A stretch of DNA of 7,647 nt from CAZHAC01 sp964383855 (GTDB lineage: Bacteria; Chloroflexota; Dormibacteria; Dormibacterales; Dormibacteraceae). The notes beneath the pieces were generated by a model. It did not search any database. It was given only the letters and a program-made list of their open reading frames with translations, and was not told the origin of the DNA. Below, piece by piece: positions 1-6,253 of the stretch (positions within the stretch are counted from its first letter, which is position 1; each line of letters starts with the position of its first letter). A program made the translations under genes and the position numbers. Location of the stretch: assembly GCA_964383855.1 (NCBI GenBank), contig CAYLIP010000090.1, forward strand, positions 1-7,647, read 5' to 3'.

Positions 1-36
1 CCGGTTCGAGCCGCCTAGCCTCAGCTCGAGCAACGG

Positions 37-879
37 TCACGGGTGCGCGGGATGGAGGTCCAGCGCGCGGTGACGCTCGCCGCGTGGCGGCGGCGGGGAG
101 TCGAGGTAGGCGGCGGCCAGCTCGCGCGCCCGCGCGATCAGCTCCGCCGCCCGTCCGAACTCCCAGGGGCCGACCGCGAGGGGGCAGAGCGGCGGCAGGA
201 CCCGGATGTCGGCCTCTGCCTCGTGGTGCAGGACGTCGTCGCGCAGCCGGCCGTTGATGAGGAGGGTGAGCGCGTGCAGGGCGACGCCCAGCGCCGAGCG
301 CGGCGGAGTCTTCAGGGCACACGCGTAGCCGGCGGGCAGGACCCAGACCTCGTCCGCCCCCAGCCGGACGGCCACGCCCAGCGGCGTGTTGTCGGCCACC
401 CCTCCGTCGACCAGCACCATTCCCTCCAGTGCGACCGGGGGGAAGACGGCCGGGATCGCCGCGCTGGCCAGGAGGGCGGTGCGAAGGTCGCCCGAGGAGA
501 GCACGGCCTCCATCCCGGTCAGGAGATCGGTCGCCACCACATGCAGGGGAATCGCCGCCTGCTCGATCCGCTGGTTGACCAGATTCCGTCCGATCAGGCC
601 GGACAGCCGGGAGGGGTTGACCAGGTGGTCGGAGAGGCCGAGAGCCCCGAGGACCGTCTGCAGCCCGATCGGGAAGACGTCGCCCCTGTGCAGGCTTTCC
701 CACAGCGCCTCCAGGCCCGAGAGGTCGTCCGGACGCTCCGCCACCCAGGCCGCGTTGAGGGCCCCCGCCGATGCCCCGACCAGGAGATCGGGCGCGATCC
801 CATGGGCCTGGAGGGCCTGCAGCATGCCGACCTGGACCGCGCCCAGGCTGCCGCCACCGGTGAGGACGAAGGCGCGCAC
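37..879 (-). CDS. Patatin-like phospholipase family protein
   Basis: A predicted serine acyl hydrolase (lipase/phospholipase A type) of 280 aa, a usual length for small bacterial patatin-like proteins. The N-terminal glycine-rich oxyanion-hole motif GGGSLG is at residues 8-13. The nucleophile elbow GASAG is at 35-39, making Ser37 the nucleophile. The DGG motif at 158-160 supplies Asp158, completing the Ser-Asp dyad. There is no signal peptide or membrane segment, so it is probably cytoplasmic or peripheral. The oxyanion motif has Ser-Leu where many relatives have a basic residue before the last glycine. The start is GTG; an AGGGG sits only 3 bases before it, so ribosome binding is unclear. 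A TAGTCT hexamer at 889-894 (minus strand) could be the -10. It is divergent from the PLP enzyme gene 51 bases away. The family is clear; the lipid substrate cannot be read from sequence. Confidence 0.93.
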   Translation of the reverse strand: MRAFVLTGGGSLGAVQVGMLQALQAHGIAPDLLVGASAGALNAAWVAERPDDLSGLEALWESLHRGDVFPIGLQTVLGALGLSDHLVNPSRLSGLIGRNLVNQRIEQAAIPLHVVATDLLTGMEAVLSSGDLRTALLASAAIPAVFPPVALEGMVLVDGGVADNTPLGVAVRLGADEVWVLPAGYACALKTPPRSALGVALHALTLLINGRLRDDVLHHEAEADIRVLPPLCPLAVGPWEFGRAAELIARARELAAAYLDSPPPPRGERHRALDLHPAHP

Positions 880-930
880 CGTCCCCTGAGACTACGGACC
901 CGGCCGGGCCCCATTGGCGACAATCGCGAC
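880..930. promoter_or_regulatory. Divergent promoter region, likely leaderless on the plus side
   Basis: This 51-base gap separates two divergent genes and must hold both promoters unless one gene is read from far upstream. On the plus strand GACAAT (919-924) matches the TATAAT consensus at 4 of 6 positions and lies exactly 6 bases before the GTG start at 931, the geometry of a leaderless transcript. On the minus strand TAGTCT (894-889) lies 9 bases before the GTG at 879. No convincing -35 element or Shine-Dalgarno sequence was found for the plus-strand gene. The promoter calls are inferences from spacing. Confidence 0.4.
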
Positions 931-2010
931 GTGGACCTCGCCGCCGCGCTTGCCGCCGCCGAGGGCGAGGTGACCCCGGTGGCGGTCGTCGACGAGGCGG
1001 CGATGGAGGCCAACCTGCGGGCGATGGCGGCTCTCGCCGCTGCCGCCGGCCTCGCCCTGCGTCCCCACGCCAAGACCCACAAGAGCGCGGTCGTGGCCGT
1101 ACGCCAGCTGGAGCACGGTGCGGCGGGCCTGACGGTGGCGACCCTTACCGAGGCCGAGATGCTGGCCGGCGCAGGCGTGCGCGACCTCCTGCTCGCCCAC
1201 CCGCCGGTCGGCGAGCCCAAGCTGCGCCGGCTGGCCGGGCTCGCGGCGAGGGTCGAAAGGCTTGCCGTGGCGACCGACAGCGCCGAGGTGGCGCTGGCCC
1301 TGCCGGAAGGAGTCGAGGTCATGTGGGAGGTGGACACCGGCCTGCATCGCATGGGGACGGCACCTGGCCGGGAGACGGCCGAAGCGGTCAGGAGCCTGGT
1401 CGCCCGGGGCTTTCCGGGCGAGCGCGTTCGCGGCCTGCTGACCCACGCGGGGCACGCCTATGGGGGCGACCTTGAGGCGGCCGCAAGGGAGGAGTGGGAG
1501 GGCCTGGCTGAGAGCGCCCAGGCCCTGCGCGCGGCTGGTATCGGGGTCCCCGAGCTGAGCGTCGGCTCGACCCCGACCTCCACCTACGCGCGGGAGGCGG
1601 GTCGCGCCGGCATCACGGAGATGCGGCCCGGAACCTACGTCTACGGCGACGCCAACCAGGTGGCGCTCGGCAGCATGGCCCTCGGCGATGTCGCCTTCGG
1701 CGTGGTGACGACCGTGATCTCCAGCCACGCGGACCGGCTGATCGTCGACGCCGGCTCCAAGGCGCTCTCCTCCGACCTCCGGGTGCGCGGCCTGGAGGGG
1801 TTCGGGCTGGTGCTCGAACGTCCCGAGCTCACCATCGGCCGGCTCAACGAGGAGCACGGCTTCCTGGCCGGTGGCGGCGCCGCGGTGGGCGACCGGCTGC
1901 TCATCATCCCCGCCCACGTCTGTACGGCGGTCAACCTGCACCCCGAGGTGCTCTTCTTTGGGCCCTCCGGCCGGCGCTGGGTGAGCACCGCTGCGCGCGG
2001 CTGGCGCTAG
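931..2010 (+). CDS. Fold-type III PLP enzyme, D-threonine aldolase / D-serine dehydratase-like
   Basis: A 359-aa PLP- and probably metal-dependent enzyme with an alanine-racemase-like N-terminal barrel and a C-terminal D-serine dehydratase-like domain. RPHAKTHK at residues 44-51 carries the predicted PLP lysine, Lys48. Further family landmarks are EVDTGLHRMG (133-142), THAGHAYG (171-178), GSTPTS (212-217), EMRPGTYVYGD (230-240), DAGSKALSSD (273-282) and LNEEHGF (305-311). The metal-ligand motif HVC (His329, Cys331) is in PAHVCTAVNL, as in eukaryotic D-serine dehydratases and bacterial D-threonine aldolases. Relatives cleave or dehydrate D-3-hydroxyamino acids; which reaction applies here cannot be decided. 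The frame stays open upstream to base 43, but that part is antisense to the patatin gene. GTG at 931 is chosen because homology begins just after it and a -10-like hexamer precedes it. ATT at 913 or GTG at 970 are less likely. Confidence 0.9.
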   Translation: MDLAAALAAAEGEVTPVAVVDEAAMEANLRAMAALAAAAGLALRPHAKTHKSAVVAVRQLEHGAAGLTVATLTEAEMLAGAGVRDLLLAHPPVGEPKLRRLAGLAARVERLAVATDSAEVALALPEGVEVMWEVDTGLHRMGTAPGRETAEAVRSLVARGFPGERVRGLLTHAGHAYGGDLEAAAREEWEGLAESAQALRAAGIGVPELSVGSTPTSTYAREAGRAGITEMRPGTYVYGDANQVALGSMALGDVAFGVVTTVISSHADRLIVDAGSKALSSDLRVRGLEGFGLVLERPELTIGRLNEEHGFLAGGGAAVGDRLLIIPAHVCTAVNLHPEVLFFGPSGRRWVSTAARGWR

Positions 2011-2017
2011 GCGCCAG
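2001..2017. terminator. Palindrome over the stop codon, candidate bidirectional terminator
   Basis: CTGGCGC (2001-2007) and GCGCCAG (2011-2017) are perfect 7-base inverted arms around a 3-base loop, TAG, which is the stop codon of the PLP enzyme gene. It lies between two convergent genes whose stops are only 19 bases apart, so one hairpin could serve both directions. No long T tract follows on either strand (only GGTTTCGG on the plus side), so it is not a textbook intrinsic terminator. Confidence 0.45.
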
Positions 2018-2029
2018 AGCGGTTTCGGC

Positions 2030-3070
2030 CTACGCCCCGTAGACCTGGATCTCGGTCGCCTTGACCGCCACCCAGACTTCGGCCCCGCCGGCCAGGTCGA
2101 GCTCTCGCACGGCGGCGGGCGTGACCTCGGCGACCACCGGCAGGTCGCCGTCCAGGCGGACGCGGGCGCGGTCCCCCTCGAGGTCGATGTCCACCGCGCG
2201 CGCGCGCCAGACGTTGCGGGGGGTCCCGTCCGGGCGCTGCCGGAAGAGGGCCACCGCGCGGGGGTGGACGGTCGCCAGCACCTCGCCGGTGGCCTCTTCG
2301 GCGACGCTGATCACGGCGCCGCCGACGCGCACCGCGCGCCCCTCGGCCCGGCCGCGCCAGAGGTTGACGCCGACCAGGTCGGCGACATAGCGCGTGCGCG
2401 GGCGCGCCGCAACCTCGGCCGGCGTTCCCGCCTGGACCACCCTGCCCGCCTCCATGATGACCAGTCGCCCGGCCAGGGCAAGGGCGTCCACCGGGTCGTG
2501 GGTGACCAGCAACCGGACGGCGCGCATCTCGGCCAGGTGCCGGCGCAATTCGCGCCTCACCTCGGCCCGCGTGGTCGCGTCGAGCGCCGCCAGCGGCTCG
2601 TCCAGCAAAAGCAGCCGGGGCTCGACCGCGAGGGCGCGGGCGAGCGCCACCCGCTGCGCCTGCCCGCCCGAGAGCTGCGCCGGCCGGAGCCCGGCCTGCC
2701 CGGCCAGTCCGACCCGCTCCAGCCAGTCCATGGCGAGCGCTGGCGCACCCGGCCGCCCGCGCGCCCTGGGCCCGAAGGCGACGTTCTCAAGGGCGGTCAG
2801 GTGAGGGAAGAGCACGTAGTCCTGGAAGACGACGCCCACCGATCGCCGCTCGGCCGGAACCCACGGCCCGGCGCCGGGTTCGTCGAGGACCTGGCCGTCG
2901 AGCGCGATGCGGCCGGAGTCGATCGGCTGGAGGCCGGCCAGCGCCCGCAGCAGCGTCGTCTTCCCGGCCCCGTTGGGCCCCAGCACCGCCACCACCTCGC
3001 CGTCGCCCGCCTCCACCTGCAGGTCCAGCTCGAGGCTGCCCAGGCGAACCCGGACGTCGGCCTCGAGCAT
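2030..3070 (-). CDS. modC: Molybdate ABC transporter ATP-binding protein ModC
   Basis: The cytoplasmic ATPase of the molybdate importer, 346 aa, with a full set of ABC motifs: Walker A GPNGAGKT (31-38), Q-loop Gln83, signature LSGGQ (133-137), Walker B LLLLDE (153-158) and H-loop His191. A C-terminal TOBE/Mop-like domain occupies about 284-344 and ends in AVKATEIQVY, typical of ModC, where it can bind oxyanion and inhibit transport. The ATG start shares one base with the modB stop (TGATG) and has no Shine-Dalgarno sequence, so translation is probably coupled. It is the last gene of the operon. On motifs alone it could be a tungstate or sulfate ATPase; the ModA and ModB neighbours favour molybdate, although tungstate cannot be excluded. 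Confidence 0.93.
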   Translation of the reverse strand: MLEADVRVRLGSLELDLQVEAGDGEVVAVLGPNGAGKTTLLRALAGLQPIDSGRIALDGQVLDEPGAGPWVPAERRSVGVVFQDYVLFPHLTALENVAFGPRARGRPGAPALAMDWLERVGLAGQAGLRPAQLSGGQAQRVALARALAVEPRLLLLDEPLAALDATTRAEVRRELRRHLAEMRAVRLLVTHDPVDALALAGRLVIMEAGRVVQAGTPAEVAARPRTRYVADLVGVNLWRGRAEGRAVRVGGAVISVAEEATGEVLATVHPRAVALFRQRPDGTPRNVWRARAVDIDLEGDRARVRLDGDLPVVAEVTPAAVRELDLAGGAEVWVAVKATEIQVYGA

Positions 3071-3894
3071 CAGCGGGCCAGGTACCGGTCGCGCAGCCCG
3101 ACCAGCACCGCCAGCGAGATGGCGACGAGGAGCAGGCTCAGCACCACGGCCGCGTCGGGCCGGGTCTCGAGCAGCAGATAGACCGCCAGCGGCATGGTCT
3201 GCGTGCGCCCGGGAAAGTTGCCCGCGAAGGTGATCGTGGCCCCGAACTCGCCCAGCGCGCGCGACCAGCAGAGGACGGCGCCCGCACCCAGGGCGGGGGC
3301 GATCACGGGCAGCGTCACCCGCCTCAGCACCGTCCAGCGGCCGGCGCCCAGGGTGCGCGCGGCCTCCTCCAGCCGACGGTCCATCGACCGGAGCGCCGCC
3401 TCCACGGTGACGACCAGGAAGGGCATCGAGACGAAGGTCTCGGCCAGGATGGCGCCCGCGGTCGTGAAGGGCAGCCGCACGCCGAAGGCGTCGAACAGGA
3501 AGCCGCCCACCAGCCCGCGGCGGCCGAAGGCAAAGAGCAGGGCGACACCGGCCACCACCGGCGGCAGCACCATGGGCAGTGTGGTCAGCGCTCGCACGAG
3601 GTCGCGTCCGGGAAAGTCAACCCGCGCCTGCACCCAGGCCAGCGGCACACCGAGGAGCAGCGCGATCGCGGTCGCGCTCACCGAGCAGAAGATGGAGAGC
3701 TGAAGGGCCTGCAGCGACTCCTGCGAACCCAGCTCGGACAGCGCCGAGCTCCAGGGCGTCCGAACCACCAGCCCGGCCAGCGGCAGCAGGAAGAGCAGCA
3801 GCCCGGCCGCGGCCGCCGCCGCCAGCAGCAGCGGCGGCCGCTCGAGCCGCCTACGGCTTGCCGAAGCCGTAGCCCTGGAGGATCGCCTGGCCAT
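3070..3894 (-). CDS. modB: Molybdate ABC transporter permease ModB
   Basis: The membrane channel subunit of the molybdate importer, 274 aa, with about six hydrophobic segments starting near residue 22 after a strongly basic N-terminus. The EAA loop that docks onto ModC reads EAARTLGAGRWTVLRRV (177-193). It is followed by SRALGEFGATITFAGN (211-226) and TQTMPLAVYLL (231-241), hallmark ModB sequences. The ATG at 3894 makes the gene overlap the end of modA by 44 bases, longer than the other junctions here. No Shine-Dalgarno sequence precedes it, and a later non-ATG start close to the modA stop is possible. The extra N-terminal residues are Arg/Ser-rich and would be cytoplasmic. Confidence 0.94.
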   Translation of the reverse strand: MARRSSRATASASRRRLERPPLLLAAAAAAGLLLFLLPLAGLVVRTPWSSALSELGSQESLQALQLSIFCSVSATAIALLLGVPLAWVQARVDFPGRDLVRALTTLPMVLPPVVAGVALLFAFGRRGLVGGFLFDAFGVRLPFTTAGAILAETFVSMPFLVVTVEAALRSMDRRLEEAARTLGAGRWTVLRRVTLPVIAPALGAGAVLCWSRALGEFGATITFAGNFPGRTQTMPLAVYLLLETRPDAAVVLSLLLVAISLAVLVGLRDRYLAR

Positions 3895-4603
3895 CGGGTG
3901 CGCGCAGGAAGTCGAGGAAGGCGGCGGCGGTCCGCGGGTTGGAAGCCGTCTTGAGGACGGCTGCCGGATAGGCGGCGGGCACGTTCTGGCCGTCCGGGAT
4001 GTCGACGCCGGCCACCTTGCCGCCGCTCGATCGCACGTCGGTGGCGTAGACGATGCCGGCGTCCGCCTCTCCGGTCGCCACCTTGGTCAGCACCGCCCGG
4101 ACGTCGACCTCCTGGCTGCGCGCGCTGACGCCGACCCCCGCCCTGCGAAGCGCCTGCTGGGAGTAGGTGCCGCACGGCACCTGGGGCGCGCAGAGGACCA
4201 CCACCAGGTCGGGGCGGGTGAGGTCGGCCAGCGAGGCGACGTGCTTGGGGTTCCCCGGCCCGACGGCGATCTGCAGGCGGTTGCTCGCGATCACCGCCGG
4301 CGTCCCGGCGAGCTGGCCCGCGACCCTGTCCATGTTCGGCTGATCGGCCGAGGCGAAGACATCGGCCGGCGCGCCCTGGAGGATCTGGGCGGCCAGCGTC
4401 GAGCTGCCGCCGAAGCTGAACTGGACCTGGGTCCCCGGGTAGCGCTTCTGGAAGGCGGCGCCGACCTCGTGGAAGGCGTCGGTGAGGGAGGCGGCCGCGA
4501 GCACGGTCAGCTGCCCGCCGACCGCGGGAGGCGAGCTCGCGGCGCTGGGCGCGCCGCCGCAGCCGGCCAGCAGGACCGCCGCCAGCAGTAGCGCCCGCCT
4601 CAT
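3851..4603 (-). CDS. modA: Molybdate-binding lipoprotein ModA
   Basis: The extracytoplasmic molybdate-binding protein of the importer, 250 aa. A lipoprotein signal peptide ends in the lipobox LAGC with Cys15 as lipidation site, followed by a short Ala/Ser/Pro linker, so it is membrane-anchored. ModA landmarks are LTVLAAASLTDAF (32-44), FGGSSTL (64-70), ADVFASAD (80-87), VPCGTY (142-147) and GEADAGIVYATDV (178-190); the Ser residues of AAASL and GGSS are the usual oxyanion ligands. Two cysteines, Cys138 and Cys144, flank the CAPQVPC stretch, as in many ModA proteins. The ATG overlaps the regulator's stop codon (ATGA). It has the clearest Shine-Dalgarno in the window, GGAGG, 10 bases upstream (complement of 4614-4618). 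Confidence 0.95.
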   Translation of the reverse strand: MRRALLLAAVLLAGCGGAPSAASSPPAVGGQLTVLAAASLTDAFHEVGAAFQKRYPGTQVQFSFGGSSTLAAQILQGAPADVFASADQPNMDRVAGQLAGTPAVIASNRLQIAVGPGNPKHVASLADLTRPDLVVVLCAPQVPCGTYSQQALRRAGVGVSARSQEVDVRAVLTKVATGEADAGIVYATDVRSSGGKVAGVDIPDGQNVPAAYPAAVLKTASNPRTAAAFLDFLRAPDGQAILQGYGFGKP

Positions 4604-4998
4604 GCGCGCGGCACCTCCACGGTCACGTTGGTCGCCTTGACCGTGGCGATGGCGCGGACGCCGGGCTCCAGGCCCAGCTCCTCAGCCGCCTCCCGGGAGA
4701 TCAGCGAGACGACGCGATGAGGCCCGGCCACGATCTCCACCTGGGCCATCACGCCGTCCTTGAGCACGCGGGTGACGACCCCCGGAAAGTGGTTGCGCGC
4801 CGACTGCGTGGACGCGCCCTCGGCCGGCGCGGCCGGCGCCAGCTGGGCCAGGAAGCGCGCCAGGTCGGCGCCCTCGACGACGCGATGGCCGGTCGCCGTC
4901 CGCCGGATCGGCAGGCGCCCGCTGTCCACCCACCGGCGCGCGGTGTCGACGCTGACGCCGGTGAGCTCCGCGACCTGGCCGATGCGATAGGTGGCCAC
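4600..4998 (-). CDS. Excisionase/MerR-type HTH fused to a single Mop domain; likely molybdate-responsive regulator
   Basis: A 132-aa protein, probably a one-component transcription regulator of the mod operon. Residues 4-51 form an excisionase/MerR-type helix-turn-helix: YRIGQVAELTGVSVDTARRW, then a GRLPIRRT turn and GHRVV wing. An Ala-rich linker (53-65) leads to a single Mop/TOBE molybdate-binding domain at 66-129, opening with SARN and ending in KATNVTVEV. Classical ModE is about 260 aa with a different winged HTH and two Mop domains, so this is a compact, non-ModE design. Single Mop domains oligomerise to build oxyanion sites between subunits, so a multimer is expected. The start is GTG without Shine-Dalgarno; TAGGGT lies 6 bases upstream. 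It is the first gene of the operon. Whether it represses or activates is not visible, though operator position favours repression. Confidence 0.88.
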   Translation of the reverse strand: MATYRIGQVAELTGVSVDTARRWVDSGRLPIRRTATGHRVVEGADLARFLAQLAPAAPAEGASTQSARNHFPGVVTRVLKDGVMAQVEIVAGPHRVVSLISREAAEELGLEPGVRAIATVKATNVTVEVPRA

Positions 4999-5010
4999 CG
5001 CCCAACCCTA
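4999..5010 (-). promoter_or_regulatory. Candidate leaderless promoter of the mod operon
   Basis: On the minus strand TAGGGT (5010-5005, fitting TANNNT) is followed by six bases and then the GTG start of the regulator. This would put the transcription start at or next to the start codon. A TTGCCC at 5035-5030 is a weak -35 candidate with a long 19-base spacer. The call is inferred from spacing and from the same arrangement at two other genes in the window. Confidence 0.4.
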
Positions 5011-5022
5011 GCAGGCGCTAGG
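5007..5022. promoter_or_regulatory. 16-bp inverted repeat, candidate operator of the mod operon
   Basis: CCTAGC (5007-5012), a 4-base spacer AGGC, and GCTAGG (5017-5022) form a perfect dyad. It overlaps the candidate -10 of the regulator gene by four bases, so a protein bound here would block transcription. A further GCTAGG at 5049-5054 overlaps the stop of the upstream DUF3048 gene. The dyad could also be a weak hairpin after that gene, but no T tract follows on the minus strand. Binding by the adjacent HTH-Mop protein is an inference from position. Confidence 0.45.
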
Positions 5023-5049
5023 CTTACGGGGGCAAACCCCTGGCAATGG

Positions 5050-6018
5050 CTAGGAGGCGTTCACCGCCATCCCGGGGTCGACCAGGTTCACCCAGGTGAG
5101 GCCTTCGGGCAGCTTGAAGGGCTTCCCGTCGGCCCCCGCCAGCTGGATCGGCTGGCTGGGATCGGGGAGGCTCCAGGTCGCCGCGAAGTGGCCGCCCCTG
5201 GTGTAGATGTCGGCCTGGCCCTGCCCCTGCAGGTCGAAATCGATGCCCTCCTCGCCCCTCACGTCCTCGGTGTAGCCGGCGTTGTGATGCGGCACGCGAA
5301 GCAGGACGACGCTGGCGATCTTGAGTGGCTGGTTGCCGTTGCCGGCGTCGGTCTCCACCCCGGTCTCGTTCTTGTAGGTGTAGGTCTTGGAACCCGGGTC
5401 GTACGTGTAGTCGACCGTGTGCGCGAACGTCTGCGCGAAGCTCAGGTGGGCAACCTGGCCGTCGGGCTGGGCGGCCGGCTCGCCACGGGCCGGCAGCTGG
5501 TAGGTCACCTTGGCCTGGGCCTTCTGGACGCCGGCCGCCATCTGGTCCCCGGTCGTGTACAGGTTGTGCGGCGCCTGCCGCGAAGAGTCGCGGCTGAAGT
5601 ACTTGCCCCCGTCGCTGCGGTCGTCGAAGTTGGGGATGTGCTGATCCCAGATCATGCCCAGCACGTGGTCGGAGGCGCCCGAATAGAAGAGGACTCCCTG
5701 GTAGGAGTGCAGCAGCCTCAGCGTGACCAGCCGCGCGCTCCGGTCGGGCCCGATCTTGGTCCCGCCGCCGGGCTTCAGGTAGACGGCCGTGAAGCGCGTG
5801 ATGCCGCCCTCGGTGAGGTATTCGTAGACGACGTCGGCGTTCTGGAGCCCCGAGTGGGGCCGGGATTCGGGCGCGTTCTCGACCTGCAGGAGCGCGGGGG
5901 CGGGACGGCCCGGGGTGGGGGTGGGTGGAGGCGGCGCGGCGGTCTTCTGCGGACCGTTGCCGCAGGCGACCAGCAGCAGTGAGAGGAGGGCGGCCAGAAG
6001 CGGCGGAGTGGAGCGCAT
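5050..6018 (-). CDS. DUF3048 domain-containing lipoprotein (YerB-like)
   Basis: A 322-aa secreted lipoprotein of unknown biochemical function. The signal peptide ends in lipobox LVAC, with Cys19 as lipidation site, followed by a Pro/Thr-rich linker (29-41) that would span the cell-surface layer. DUF3048 landmarks include ENAPESRPHSGLQNADVVYE (47-66), TEGGITRF (69-76), the near-signature IGPDRSAR (89-96), where relatives often read GP-x-RSAR, and GGKYFSR (137-143). The C-terminal subdomain ends with GHFAATWS (276-283) and LPEGLTWVNLVDP (303-315). The best-known member is Bacillus YerB, whose role is unclear. The ATG start follows TATCTT by six bases, suggesting leaderless transcription. It lies 51 bases upstream of the mod regulator on the same strand, so read-through into the mod operon is possible, but no functional link to molybdate is evident. 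Confidence 0.9.
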   Translation of the reverse strand: MRSTPPLLAALLSLLLVACGNGPQKTAAPPPPTPTPGRPAPALLQVENAPESRPHSGLQNADVVYEYLTEGGITRFTAVYLKPGGGTKIGPDRSARLVTLRLLHSYQGVLFYSGASDHVLGMIWDQHIPNFDDRSDGGKYFSRDSSRQAPHNLYTTGDQMAAGVQKAQAKVTYQLPARGEPAAQPDGQVAHLSFAQTFAHTVDYTYDPGSKTYTYKNETGVETDAGNGNQPLKIASVVLLRVPHHNAGYTEDVRGEEGIDFDLQGQGQADIYTRGGHFAATWSLPDPSQPIQLAGADGKPFKLPEGLTWVNLVDPGMAVNAS

Positions 6019-6030
6019 CGCCCCAAGATA
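6019..6030 (-). promoter_or_regulatory. Candidate leaderless promoter of the DUF3048 gene
   Basis: TATCTT (6030-6025, minus strand), matching TATAAT at 4 of 6 positions, lies exactly six bases before the ATG at 6018. There is no Shine-Dalgarno sequence and no clear -35. It sits in the 34-base gap after the second small membrane protein gene. Confidence 0.45.
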
Positions 6031-6052
6031 CGACGCCGGTTTGAGCGCCGGT

Positions 6053-6253
6053 TCAGGGCCAGAGCAGGTGGCCGAGGACCATCCCCACCACCACGGCCAG
6101 TGCGAAGACCACCAGCGGGAAGCGCTCGGCCAGATGCCGGACGCCGTTGCTCAGGGGGTCGCGGCCCCGGGCGATGGCGACCGTCTCGGCACCCATCAGG
6201 AGCGTGACTCCAAGGCTGAGGAGCGTGGCCACGAGCGCGATCAGCCCCGTCAC
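6053..6253 (-). CDS. Small two-helix membrane protein B (66 aa), paralogue of its neighbour
   Basis: A hypothetical 66-aa membrane protein. Two hydrophobic segments, about residues 2-24 and 46-65, flank a charged loop with RGRDPLSNGVRHLAERF. It ends in GHLLWP. Residues 21-66 align without gaps to residues 26-71 of the upstream protein, with 21 of 46 identical, so the two genes are a tandem duplication. The GTG start overlaps the upstream stop as GTGA, with no Shine-Dalgarno, so translation is probably coupled. The same frame stays open further upstream but is antisense-like or shadow sequence under other genes and lacks the membrane character. It is the last gene of the glycosylase operon. 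Function is unknown; the size and helix pairing would also suit a membrane-complex accessory subunit or a phage-type small membrane protein. Confidence 0.72.
   Translation of the reverse strand: MTGLIALVATLLSLGVTLLMGAETVAIARGRDPLSNGVRHLAERFPLVVFALAVVVGMVLGHLLWP

Noticed and set aside
1..36. GGTTCGAGCC at 3-12 resembling a tRNA T-arm at the left edge
   Set aside because: With TTCGAGC as loop, the flanking bases do not pair beyond one G-C, so no T-stem forms. These 36 bases show nothing else supportable.
43..930. Long plus-strand open frame running into the PLP enzyme gene, as if a 655-aa protein
   Set aside because: The upstream 296 codons lie antisense to the well-supported patatin gene, have no recognisable domain and read as low-complexity Arg/Gly/Gln-rich sequence typical of GC-rich shadow frames.
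892..1941. Long minus-strand open frame opposite the PLP enzyme gene
   Set aside because: It is fully antisense to a gene with many conserved motifs, and its translation has no recognisable domain and a shadow-like composition.
6..3853. Identical 12-mer TCGAGCCGCCTA at 6-17 and 3842-3853
   Set aside because: One copy spans the modA stop and modB coding sequence; a single 12-base match in GC-rich DNA of this size is weak evidence for a functional repeat.
4999..5049. Possible molybdenum-cofactor (Moco) riboswitch upstream of the mod operon
   Set aside because: The gap to the preceding gene is only 51 bases, far too short for that aptamer, and the likely promoter leaves no leader RNA.
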